DNA of 64,000 bases from Meloidogyne chitwoodi (lineage: Eukaryota; Nematoda; Chromadorea; Rhabditida; Meloidogynidae): contig JACZZP010000001.1 of assembly GCA_015183035.1 (NCBI GenBank), positions 310,001-374,000 on the forward strand. Direction: 5' to 3'. Below are positions 1 to 12,700 of this stretch, piece after piece; positions within the stretch are counted from its first letter, which is position 1, and every line of letters starts with the position of its first letter. The position numbers and the translations under genes are program-made. A model generated the notes under the pieces. That model ran no database searches, was not told the DNA's origin, and saw only the letters and a list, made by a program, of their open reading frames with translations.

Positions 1-2600
1 TGCTGCAGCCTATGGCCACTTGGAATGTGTTAAATTATTAATAGAACGTGGAGCTGACCTAAATCACCAGGATAGACGTATACGTACTGCAGCACATTGT
101 GCAGCAGCTAAAGCACAACTTAGAATCATTAAATTTTTAAGACAGTATGGTGCTAGCTTAGATTTACAAAATTATAGAGGGGATTTACCTTTTCATGAAG
201 CTGTTCATGTTGGAAGCAAAGGTAAATTATTCTGCTTATTAAACTATTTATAGTTCAATTTTGTTCATTCCACAGAATGTGTTGAATGGATGTTAGGTAT
301 AGAACCAAGCTTTGTTAACTCTTCAAATTTTTTTGGGAGAACGCCATTGCATTTAGCAGCAGCCAGTGGAAATATGGAGATGGTTGTTCTTTTATGTTCG
401 CATAATGCTTCACCCAATTCTCTTATGATTTATAAAGTTAAAAAATATTTTTTAAAATTTTGCAGCAAAAATTTTTCCCTAGAGCGAATTATTAACACCA
501 CTAGACGTTGCTAAACGTCGAGGGCATGATCTTATAGTAGATTATTTAACTGTACGATATGATGCTCGTTTAGCTTCTGAACTTTCTACAAAAGAAAGAA
601 ATTCTTCTAGACAGAGTATTGAAGAACAAATAAAAGCTGGTAAATATTAAAAATGATTCATTTAAAAATTTAAATAAATTTAGCACGTTTACGCAAAGTT
701 AAGGCAGAATTAATAAATAGTGATAGTACTTCTGTCAAGCATCCACCGCCGATTAAGCGTGGAATTTCATTGTTAAATCGTGTAGCTCAAAGATTAAGTA
801 ATGAAAGTAGTAGCAGAGGGGAAATGATTGATGCAAGTACAATGGTTTCTGTAAGTTTACAATTGCTTAAGTTTCAAGTTTATTTTTTAAGGTTTCAAGT
901 TTTATTTTTATAATTTCAAGTTTTATTTTTTTAATTCAAGTTTATTTTTGTAATTCAAGTTTATTTTATATTTTTCAAATTTATTTTTTTAATTTCAAGT
1001 TTTATTAATGCTTATCATTTTTAATTTATAGCGACGTTCTTCTTCTGCTTCAGCAATTTTTGGAAAAATTCCAAAAGCAACAAGCACAACAGATCTTAAC
1101 AACCATAGTATCGAACAATTTTATCAGCAACAAAAAGCCTTAATAGATCTTGCAATGTCTTCGGCAAATAAAATTACAAATCAAATAATAGAAAAGAAAG
1201 AATCTGAAGAGAAAGAACAAATACATGAAAATAAACTTGATGATTCAAATGATAAGTTGATTAATGATTTTTCTAGTGCTTCATCAATCAATCCAACACA
1301 ACAGACCTTAACTGAGAAATTAAATCAAGATAATTCGTAAGTAAAATTAATTAATATTTTTACAATTCAAGTTTATTTTTATAAGTTAAGTTTATATTCA
1401 AGTTTACAATTCAAGTTTACTCCTCTTTATATTTTCTATATTTCAGATCTCTTGCTCAAATAGAAAATATAGCAAACACAAATGAGGAGCATATACTAGA
1501 AAACCTGGAACATTCTTTAGCTTCTTCTAAAAAAGTTCGCTTAGCATTAAATAGTGATTTATCACAACCTGACGATTATGATGAGGATAAATCTAAACGA
1601 ATACGTCGTCGCAAATGGACGCCTATGCCTCCAAAAGATAATAACTCATTAGATGAAGCTGTTACTGAATTGCATATTTTAGAAGAAGGGTTATCGCCAT
1701 CATATGGATATTTGGCCAATTTTGGAGGTTGGAATAATTTTTTTTAAATTTTAAAATTTATTTTTAAGAATTGGGAAATTCTACTATACGTTATGTCCAT
1801 GAAAAAGCCATTTTTGACGAATTAACACACTTAAAAAGAATGCAAATACAATATGGTAAAGTTAGAGAAGAAGTATTGGTTCGCTCATTAGTCCAAAACT
1901 TTTGCCGTATGCATGCTATTCATCCTGCGCACTTTCGTCGTATTTGCAGTTTGCAACAATGGGAAAAATTTTTATACGGTTAGAAAAATACATCAAATCC
2001 GATTATAAGGACACATTGATATGGTGACATCCGCTATTCCTTAACGTGTCCTTATGATCGGAGATCCACATTAAATATAAAAATTCTTCCAGATTGCATT
2101 TCAGATCAATTAAAAATGATTTATCTTGAAGAAAGAGAACGTTTAACAGCTGCAGCTACGCTAGCGGCGCAAAAGGCTTCTAATGCTGCTGGAATGCGTC
2201 CAATTGCTTCTGCTTCCCTTTATTCTGCACAACAACGTGTTTTTGTTAAAGCAGCTAATCGGAATATTTTAGAAGGAAGAAAAAAGTTTAGTAATAATAA
2301 TCATAAATTGCCTAGTGTTGGTATTCCAACTAATCCTTTGGATCAGCGGTTACAAGAGTTGGAAAGAATTTATAGTAGTGGAAGGTTTGTAAGGAGAATT
2401 TTAATTAATTTAAAATATTAACTTTTTTTAGTCGAAATAATTCACAAACAATATCAACTGCTGCAATTACAACAACTAATAATATTACTAAAGAAGCATC
2501 TGCCAATGCAGAATATTTAAAGAAGAAACAACATTCAAGATTGCAACAAAAAAGTTTAAGAAAAAATAAACCTGAAAATAAAATATTATCAAATAGATAA
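1..2600 (+). CDS. Ankyrin-repeat protein, 5' end outside window
   Basis: The gene enters from the left edge already in frame. Early exons encode ankyrin repeats, recognisable by GRTPLHLAAASGN-type helices (about 330-410) and ALDLQNYRGDLPFHEA-type turns. After them come exons at about 490-645 and 685-850 (basic, with KHPPPIKRGISLLNRV), a Ser/Asn/Gln/Glu-rich stretch (1033-1340, 1447-1730), then a well-structured segment about 1770-1980 (FDELTHLKRMQIQYGKVREE) and 2090-2390. The last exon starts about 2433 and ends in TAA at 2598-2600. Ankyrin repeats mediate protein binding; the tail was not recognised, so no specific family name is given. Introns carry CAAGTTTA repeats, and the intron after about 1980 holds an inverted repeat. 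Confidence 0.8.
1996..2072. repeat. Inverted repeat in ankyrin-gene intron
   Basis: The arms TCCGATTATAAGGACAC and GTGTCCTTATGATCGGA pair at 16 of 17 positions across about 40 bp. Related ATAAGGACAC copies occur in the first intron of the GH27 gene near 44262-44330. It looks like a small foldback element. Confidence 0.6.
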
Positions 2601-3759
2601 ACAATTAGGTCAACATCATAAAAGATGTGAATGCTTAAATAAGGAATAAAAAACTTGAAAAACTTCATTTAAGCTCAGTATTACAAACTTAAAAAAATAA
2701 ACTTGAAAAACTTGATTTAAGTTTAATCTTAAAAACTTGAAATAAATAAACTTAAAAAAATTGATTTAAGTTTAACCTTACAAACTTAAAGAAATAAAAC
2801 ATAAAAACTTGACTTGAGCTTAGTCTTAAAAACTCAAAATAAATAAACTTAGAAACTTGATTTAGGTTTAATCTTAAAAACTCAAAATAAATAAACTTAA
2901 AAAAGTAAAACATCAACGAAAAACTGGGCTACTGAAACTTTAATTAAAATTACTTATATATAACTTCTTTTTTATTTAATATCTACATATAAATAATTTT
3001 TTTACTAATATTAAAATTCCATTGGCTTCCAAAACACGGTGAGAGATTATTTATGGCACTATAACATCCTCAAATGCTTTTTTCAATTGTTTTCCTTTTC
3101 CAAACAATAGCAAATCGATGAAATATAAGTTAGCTAAGCTATATAATACTGCCAATATTGTCGCAAAAATTGTGGCAAAATTGAATTACGCAAATGAAAA
3201 ATTGATAAAAAAGTAATATTTTATTTTTTTATGTATAATTCTCATTACCTATTTTTATTAGAAATACCAAGTTTAATTTTATATTTCTATTATTTTCTAA
3301 TTTTAATTTTTTAAACTACGGCTTCTGAAAAAAATTATTTAAAATATTTTTTTATTTTTTTAATAAAAAATTATTTATTTATTTATTTTTATAAATATAT
3401 TTATTTTCTGAGATTTTTCCATTAAAAAATAAAATAATATTTAATTTTTTTCTTCTTTTACTTGGCAAGCTTTTCTTTAAACATTTTGAGTGCATCGATT
3501 TTGCCAAGAAATACCTCCCAATTTGTTGTCTATATATATTATATTCCTAAAAAAATTTTTCTAGTTTTATTCCATTGAAAATAATAAATGATAAACATTA
3601 GAATGAAATTGCTACTAGAAAAAAATACTAGTAAAATTGCAAATTGAGAGAAAAATGAGTGTTTTTTATAAATAATTTTAATTACTTTTTATTTTTTTAT
3701 AATAGTATTTTATTATTTTTCATTTATATTTTATTTTAAATTTTTTTGCCTTATTAAAA
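2601..3759. other. Intergenic, AT-rich, CAAGTTTA-type repeats
   Basis: Between the ankyrin gene and the UNC-41 gene. Positions 2650-2920 hold diverged copies of an AAACTTGAAATAAATAAACTT-like motif. The remainder probably contains the UNC-41 promoter, but no element was recognised and no coding exon is visible. Confidence 0.6.
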
Positions 3760-6700
3760 ATGGAAGAAGCAAGTGAAGGCTCTTCTTCCACAGAGAAAAG
3801 GCTTTACGATATTCATGCTGGTAGAAATGCATTTAGGTGGATAAATAATTTTTTAAGTTTTATTTAATAATTTTACAGAAGACAAATATCTGAGAGAGCT
3901 GCGCAGATTATGGGGAAACAAATAGGTTTAAATTGAAGTTTAAATAAATTTAAAGCAAACTTGATATTTTTAATATAAGCGCAAGCTAGAAAAAATAAAC
4001 TTTAAAATTAAGAAAATAAACTTGAAGCAAAAATAAAAATAAACTTGAAATAAACTTTAAAATTAAGATAATAAACTTGAAGCAAAAATAAAAATAAACT
4101 TGAAATAAACTTTAAAAAAGATAATAAACTTGAAGCAAAAATAAAAATAAACTTGAAATAAACTTTAAAATTAAGATAATAAACTTGAAAAAAAATAAAA
4201 TTGATGAATGTTAATTAAAAAACTAGGAATACTGCTAGCAAAAATTAAAAAAAATAATTTTTTCAAAACAATGCTTCTTATTCATGTCTAAGATAAAAAA
4301 AGCATCATAAGTCATATATCCATTTGCTCATTTTTTCCATTTAAGTATAGTCAATTCCCACAGGCAATCCCCGTTTTAACTAAAACAGCCTTTTTTGTTT
4401 TTTTCTCTCCATATTTTCTGTGCTTAAATAACAATCTATGTGGAATTCTAAAAATTTTATTTTTAAATAAATATTATCGAATTTCAACACTTGTAATTTT
4501 TTAATATAAGCATTTTATAATTCAATTAGTAATAAACCTAAAATAAAATTGTTATATCCTCAAGTAGGATACAATACTAGAATAACACAGAAGTCGAGAA
4601 GCTAGCAAAAGCGCTTTATCACAAGGGCAATAACAATAGAAGTGAAGGCAATAAGGAGAATAGAATAACTTTGGGACTTGGACTAAGACTGAATACTAAT
4701 ACACCGACTAGTAAAAGGCTTCGCCTTTTATACTATCTATTCGCCACCCCAACATCTCCCTCCTTTCTTTTAAAGTTGGGAGTATACTTCCAACTTTATT
4801 TACTAGACTTTATAAAACAAAAAATAGACTCGGTGGACTTACAATATCAACAATACAAAAATGTCCCAAAAACAACAATTACATACAAGGGGGCCAAAAT
4901 TACAATACAAACAAACAAAGGGGGAAATTACATTACAATACAACAAAATATTTTTTATTACATAACAACAATTTATTCTTCCGAGCCATCAGAACTTTTA
5001 TCCAGATCTTCTTCAAGCATCGGCTCATCTTTGGAGTTTTTCTCCGCATCGTGGTCATCCTTCATTTCTTTATCCATATCAGAACTTCCCGCCAATTTGA
5101 TGTCGTTTCCATTTCTATCCTTTAATGGACTTGCGCAGACTAATTTTTTACTCAGAATCACCGAAAGAATCTTCTTGTCTTCTTCTTTTAAACTTTCTTC
5201 TGAAGAGACGGGACTATTTAACTTCCTTTCTTCCAACCAATTTTTCTTCTTAATAAGGATTTCTTCACGGCGGACTATACTTCTTAATTTTGGTACTTCT
5301 ATTTTCCATAGGTTACCGACTTTATTCAATAATTTCCCTTCAAGCCAAATATTCTTGCCTGACTTGTTTTTATTACTGACTAGTACCTCCATATTCTTTT
5401 TAAATCGACTGTTTTCCTTGTGCCATGGTAATTTTGACTTCTTTTGACTATTGAATACTTTCTTTTTCCAATTTGGAGTCTCTACTTCAAAATTCTTTTT
5501 CGGACTTCTCCAATTTATTTTTTTATTCAGAATCGGACTTTTATCAACATATTTAGTCAAGACTGGGGCGCTTGTGCCAAATTTATTTAACCAATGAAGA
5601 CCCATAATATTCACATTTCCTTTGACTAAATGGACTACTTCTTCCGACTTCATTCCGAATAATTCAACTTTGACTTTAACTATTCCTTCTATGTTGAAAT
5701 TTGACTTTCCCATTCCAACTCCGGAATAATCGACTTTTTTAATTTCCGGCTGACCGACTTCTTTCCACGTATCTTCATTAATACAACTTATTTGAGCAGC
5801 GGAGTCGACTATCATTTGAATATTTTTGTCGTTCAACTTGACTAATTCTGTAATCCACTTCTCTTTGAATAGAATTCCCTTTGCATCGACTATATCTGCG
5901 ATACAGACTGAAGGACCTGAAAAATCATTATTAACAGCCATATAATTAACTTCAGGATTTTTACTTCGACTCAACCAACCTCTTGGGTAATTACAGAATC
6001 GACTGATGTGACCTTCACATCCGCAATTATAGCATGTCTTCTGCTCTTGACTGACTTCTTTCCGATTATCATACTTTCTATTTTGATATCCATTGAATTG
6101 ACTGGCATCTTTCTTTTGACCATATTTAATCCCATAACGATTCTTCTCGTTTGACTTATTTCTTTCCTGAAAAGGAATTTGACTAACATTATTCACCTCA
6201 ATGGAATAATCTGGTTCAAATCTAACCTTTTGCTGACTATCATTGAAGACTTTCGCTTCTGACTTCGTGGCCATAAAACTGCGGACTTCCTCTACTAGTG
6301 CTTTCAGGGTGCACTGTTCCGATTTGGAATTCTTTTCAACAAAGCGCAAACTGACTTGACGAATGTCTTGACTTTCCTCTGGAATACCTGAAATGAAAAC
6401 TAGAATTTTAGACTCTTCGACTGTTAAGGCCATTTCCGCCTTTTCACACTCAGAATTAACTAAAGTCCCAAACTCTAATAACTTTTCTACACAAGGGCAT
6501 TTCATTTTCAAGACTTCAAATCGCTTGACTACCTTTGATCTCGGGTCACAAAACTCTTTGCCCAACTCTTTGACTAATTCACTAAACTTCATTGACTCCA
6601 GACTTTTGGGACTGACCTTTTGTGACATTTTCACATATTCTCGATTGCCCAATTTTCTGACTAAAAGCCTGACTTTCACTTCTTCGGCTAATGACTTGCC

Positions 6701-9700
6701 CTCTACATCAAAGTAGGATTTATTCTGCTTATACCACGTATCGAACGTGAATCCCTTCTCAATGTCCGACTCGAATTTACTAATTAAAGACTCTAACTTA
6801 CAGAACAAATCTGCCGATTTTTGTTGTTCGTCTTTGACTTCGGACTTGCCCAGCATTTTCATCATCAAATCTGATTGCATTTTGAAAAACTTCTCAAGAG
6901 TCTTCTCGTCCATTTGGTTCGAATCGACTGTGCAAACGCGCCACTGTTATATCCTCAAGTAGGATACAATACTAGAATAACACAGAAGTCGAGAAGCTAG
7001 CAAAAGCGCTTTATCACAAGGGCAATAACAATAGAAGTGAAGGCAATAAGGAGAATAGAATAACTTTGGGACTTGGACTAAGACTGAATACTAATACACC
7101 GACTAGTAAAAGGCTTCGCCTTTTATACTATCTATTCGCCACCCCAACAAAAATAATATAAAGTTAGAGAAATTAATTTAAGTTTCAAGTTTATTTTTTA
7201 CAAGTTTGAAGTTTACTTATTTATTATTTTTATTTATTTAAGTTTATTATATTCAAGTTTATCTATTATATTCAAGTTTAATTTTTAGAATTAATGGATG
7301 TTGATGAATTAAAGTAAGTTATTTTTTAAATAGTTGCAAATAATGTAAGTTTGAGTTTGTAAAAATTAAAATTTTAAAAAGTTTCATTTTGTAATAATTA
7401 AAGTTTCAAGTTTTAGTTAAAGAAGTAAAAATTTATTTTTAAGAAGACAACAATTTGCTATTAAAAGTTTCACAGAATCTGTAGAGGAAGATATAGATGA
7501 AGAATGGCAGAGAAGACATTCTAGAAGTATTAAAGATGAATTCGAATGTGGAATGAAAGAAAGCAGTACAGATGAAACTATTATTGAAGTTGTAAGTACT
7601 ATTTTAATTAATTTTTTTTAATTATTATTCTTTTATAAAATTATAGATAAAACATAATGTTGACCCAACAAAAGGAGAAACACAAAAATACACAATGAGA
7701 GTATCTGGCCCTGAAGTTTGATATTAAAATATTATTTAAAATAAAATTTAAATTTTAGTTAGTCGAACAGGAATTTGAATTACATAAGAGTTTAGTTCAT
7801 AGTGCTAGTGGAAGCGAGTTTGTAGAGGATGAAGAAATTGAAGCACAAAATAAAGGTTTTAAATTAGATTTTGTAATTAATTAAAAAATGAAGCAGATTA
7901 AAAATTTTTGAGTAAACTTTAACTTATTAACTTAAGAAAATAACTTGAACAAAATTGAAATAAACAAAAATGAAAATAAACTTGAAACAAAAATTGAAAT
8001 AAAATAAGCTTGAAGCAAAATTGAAATAAAATAAACTTGAAGCAAAATTAATAAAGTTTAAACTTACAAACTTTATTTAAGCAATTTTTACTCTTCCATC
8101 GACACTTGAATTTATTTCTCAAGGGAATAATTTAAATATTAGTATAAATACTGTTGTAGAGGAAAAAGAAAGAGAACAAGAAGACTGCGCAAGTTACCAA
8201 TACCCTAATACGTTATCGTCGGTATGGTGAAAATTAAAAAATATAAAAAAGGGGTGAAAAGGGATTAAAAAATAAATATCTATATGAAATGGATTAGTGA
8301 AATAAACACTAATAATATATTATATATATTTAAATATTTTTTTAAACATTTTTAAATATTATGCCATATTTTTAGGTTAATTTTAAAAATATTTTTTTAG
8401 ATGAATTTCCCTGTTTCAACAACAAAAGAGCAAAACAATTTTGCTTCAAGACCTAGAATTTCATCTCCTAATAAATTATTTTCACTTTCCTCAAAATTTG
8501 AAACTTTAGAAATTGAAACAACAAAAATAGAAAAAAATATAGAAAAAAGCAATAATTCTTTGGAAAAATTAAAAGTTGTATTGCCTCGAAAGAGTGGGGA
8601 ATTTTTAATTATTATTTTTTAAAATATTAATTCGACTGTTTTAAGCTTTAAAATCTTCCCAAAGACGATATTCTACAGGAATGAATGAATTAAGCTGTCA
8701 AGGAGCAACTTCAATGGTAAAAGTTTGGACATTCATTTATTTTAATTAATTAATTTAATTTTTTAATTTAATATTAGACTCGTCTTCGTTGTGATTCTAC
8801 TGCTGCAACATTTCATTATCATCAATCTGGGGAAGATATAATCGAATCAAATCCAGAGTTTGCCAGAAAAGCACCAAAGAAACCAGTAGTACATAGGCGG
8901 CAGAGCCGTGATGTCTGGGAAAATTTTCCGGAAGAGGAACAGCCTCAATCTCATGGGGATACTGAGGATGAAACTTCAGAAAATTTGGGTAGGTTTTAAA
9001 AAATTAAAAAAAATTTTTTTGGTATTAATTCTTTTTTTTCTTTTTGCTTCAAAGAATGAAAATTGCTTTAGCAATAAATTTCATTTTTTCCCCTACATTT
9101 ATTATATTTTTATTTTCCCATGTTAACAGCAAATATAACGTGGCACTTGCTGCCAAATGCTTAAATCAATATATATGTAGTAGTAAATTTACATTAAGCT
9201 TATTTTAACTGTTTTATTATTTATTTCTATTTTTTAGTAAAAAATAATAAATGAAGCACAAACTTGAAAAAACACAATAAGCATAAATAATTAACTTGTT
9301 TCATGTTTATTTAAATATGTTTGTTTCAAGTTTATTTAAATAAGTTTGTTTCAAGTTTATTTAAATATAAGCTTAATAGACTAGAAGTTCATAAATATAT
9401 ATAAGTCATATATGCTAATAAGCATTAATATTGAAAATTTTTATATTTAAATTTTTTACCGGCTGGCTGGAATATAAGGCTAGTTACATACAAAAAGCCA
9501 TTTCCAATAAATAATCAATCTTGCCTATTTTTTGCTTTGTCCAACTCCTTTTTTACATATCTATTTACTTTATAGGGTAAAGTCTGTTACTCAATGGAAG
9601 ACGAGAGTTTTCTTGCTATTCTTCTCATAGACATGACATTTTAAGTATTCCTTCTTCACTTTTCCTTTTTTATTTCAAAGGCTTCCGTTAAAATGAGCAC

Positions 9701-12700
9701 GGTGTGACGAAATATAGTGACGGCATTTTTCATTCCTTCCAAAAAATTATTATTATTTTGTACTTATTTTATTTTTTGCTTCAAGTTTATTTTACAAAAA
9801 TTTTATTTTTTTTCACACAGAATTGACTAAATTACAACAGCAAGTTCATAAGCTAATTGACGAGGTTGAGCAGCATAACTTACAACTTGAAGCAGAAGAC
9901 AATAACATATTTCAACAAAAGATGGTCATAAATTAAATTTTAAAATTACATATTAACCAAAATTTAATTTTTAGGAATCTTCAAAAATTCCTATATCTTC
10001 TAATATTTCAAATATCACTCTCCCTCTTCTCTCCGATTCTAACTGCGAAAATACTTTTGAAACACCAGCACAATTCACTTCGGAGCACTTAGCTAGTGCT
10101 CAACAATATAATAAAATAGAGAGGAATATCCCTGATCATTATGACCAAAAATTGAGTCAAGAATTTGTAGAAACTAAAGAAGAAGCACAATGGAGCACAA
10201 GGATGGAATTTGCTTCAGAATCAAATAAAGTAGTGATGGAAGAAGCTAAGAATCCTTTTTCTGAAGAAAACATTTCTCAACCTTATGAAGCAATTCAAAA
10301 AAATTGGGGAAATGTTGAAGAAACTCAAAATAGCCAAACTGATTTTTCCAATTTATTTTACAGTAGCGGAGTAATAGAACAAGAGAATCAACAACAGAGT
10401 AATATTGGAGAAAGTGGCTACTGTTATGGAGGAAAAATTAATAAAGCATACGGTAAGTTGCTTTAGTTTTTTTAAGTATTTGAAGTTAATTTAATTTATA
10501 AGTTTGTAAAGTCCAAGTTTATTTAATTTAAAAACTTATTATTTTTAACTTTGTAAAATCCAAGTTTATTAAGTTGATGTTTATTTAATTTTTAAGTTTG
10601 TAAAATCCAAGTTTTAATATAAAGTTTTAATGTAACATGATTCAATTTTTATATTTTTTAAAGGAGAAAGCTATCAGAACTATCAAGACTATGTTAGTTC
10701 ACCTTCCGGTTATGAACAAAGTGGCTATTCAGCAGGTTATGTAGCTAATTCTTATGGAATTAATCAAGCAGGTAATTTTAAGTTTATCAAGTTTGCTTCA
10801 AGTTTTATTTTTTATTTCAGCTTCTACTTCAACAACTACAAACCAATACGATTATTATTCTGGTCAATATGGTACTGAATTAGATCCATCAATAAAACAA
10901 CAAATAACAACTGCTTATACTGACTTAAATCCATTCAATGATGATGGAACTTCTTTACCTTATCAAACAGATCTCCCACCACAACAAGAAACAGATGAAT
11001 ATCCTGTTGATGTTTCAGTTTATGGTTCTCCGCCACGTGCACCACCTATACCGCCTCTTCCCGCTGTAGTAGGACTTGGCCTTCCGGCTTTTACACAAAG
11101 AACAAGAGTCCCTGATCCTTTTTCTTGGGAAGCACAAGAAAGTGAAATAGAACAACATGGGGCACCTTTGCCCCCAAGGCAATAAAAATGCAATTAAAAA
11201 TTCAAATAAAAATAAATTTTCTTAGGCCACCCCCAATAACAACTGAAGACATTTTACAAAAGGAAACACAGCAAACAGAAAGTGAAAACTTAAAAAAGGA
11301 ACCACCAGTACGGCCTAAAGCCCCACCGCCTAGTCGACCACCAGCTCCATCAGGAACAAAAATTCTGCCTACACCTCAAGATGTGCTTCCTTCAATAATA
11401 CCAAGTAAATTTATTGATAATGAAGAAAAAATTAAAATTGATGAAATAAAACAACAAGTAGATGAAGAAGATCCATGGGCACGCTTCAAACAAATGACAG
11501 AACAGGTAGAGAATTGCTTTTATTTTTTATTTTTATTGCTTAAGTTTATTTTTGTATGTTACAAGTTTATTTTATTTTTGTATGTTACAAGTTTATTTTA
11601 TTTTTGTATTTTCCAAGTTTATTTTATTGTTGTATTTTTCCAAGTTTATTTATTCTTGTATTTTTCCAAGTTTATTTTATTGTTTATTTTTCCAAGTTTA
11701 TTTTTGTATTTTAGGTTAATAAGGTTGTCAAAAACACTGGTGAAAGGCTTGGTCAACTTGGCGAGCAATCAGTTACTACCCAAATGAAAGACGATAAGCA
11801 AGTGCAGAGTTATTTAGAAAATGTTGGCGAAAATCCAATGCAAATTAGTGCTTTACAGCGCCAACAAATTTTAGAACAAGAAGCGTACCACAAAAAGCTA
11901 AAATCTGAGAAACGTCAAAAGAAACTAGAAAAATTAGAGAAAGGATTAGGTTCAAAAATTGGAGGAGTTTTAGCTGCTGGAATTTCTGCTGGGAAGGAAG
12001 TTGCTGCTGTTGCTAAAGGAAAGGAGAAGAAAAAAATAGAGAAAGAAGTTGAAAAAAAATATGATCCGAAAATGGAAGAGGAGATGGAGAAAGCAGCTAC
12101 TGAATTAGCCAAAAAAATAGCAAAACAACATGGATTTAAGTTGGGCAATGAAGAGGAGGAAAATGAAGAGAATGGAGATATAAATGAGAGTGAAAATGAG
12201 GACAAAAGGGAGGAGGATAGTGAACAAAACAAAGTTTCAATTGATACAACGTCAAATGAAGTTAAAGAAGACAATGAAGCAAAACATCAAGAATTGTTCT
12301 CACAGCCTTCAAAAAATTGGGCAGCTGAATTTGAAAGTGCAACACTTCTTCCTCCATCCGAATCTGATGTGCACTTGGCTGAAGTACTTACTTCTGGTAT
12401 AATAGATCCATTTGATACAAGTCATGCAAAGAATTTGGCATTAGGAGGTGACGCTGCTGAATTAGATCCTTTTGCTCCACTACATGAGCAACAAAATGTA
12501 AAAATTGTTTAATTATTAAAAATGCTTCAAATTAATTAAATTAAATTAATAAAACTAAAATTATTTTAGAAAATTATGGATGATCCATTTGAAGTTCGCC
12601 CAATTGATGAACTTATTGCTGAAGCTCGTCAACAAGCAGAAATGGAAAGAGCTAGGAGAGTAGCCGCTGCTGAATCTGGAGAATACATTGATGTACGGCC

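Larger units (their letters stand above)
4550..7149 (-). mobile_element. Non-autonomous LTR retrotransposon (gag-protease only)
   Basis: A complete 2600-bp element lies in UNC-41 intron 2, antisense to the host gene. Two 205-bp LTRs begin TG, end CA and appear identical. The 5-bp target duplication AAAAT flanks both ends (4545-4549 and 7150-7154). A purine tract precedes the 3' LTR and a primer-binding-site candidate follows the 5' LTR, both read on the minus strand. A single open frame codes for gag with a protease-like region; no reverse transcriptase, RNase H or integrase is present, so mobility would need a helper. Identical LTRs and an intact frame mean a recent insertion. Confidence 0.93.

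Noticed and set aside
4671..5447. 258-codon plus-strand frame in the LTR element
   Set aside because: Antisense shadow of the gag frame, which has a zinc knuckle and consistent element orientation.
11915..12274. 119-codon Ser/Phe-rich minus-strand frame
   Set aside because: Antisense to a Glu/Lys-rich UNC-41 exon.
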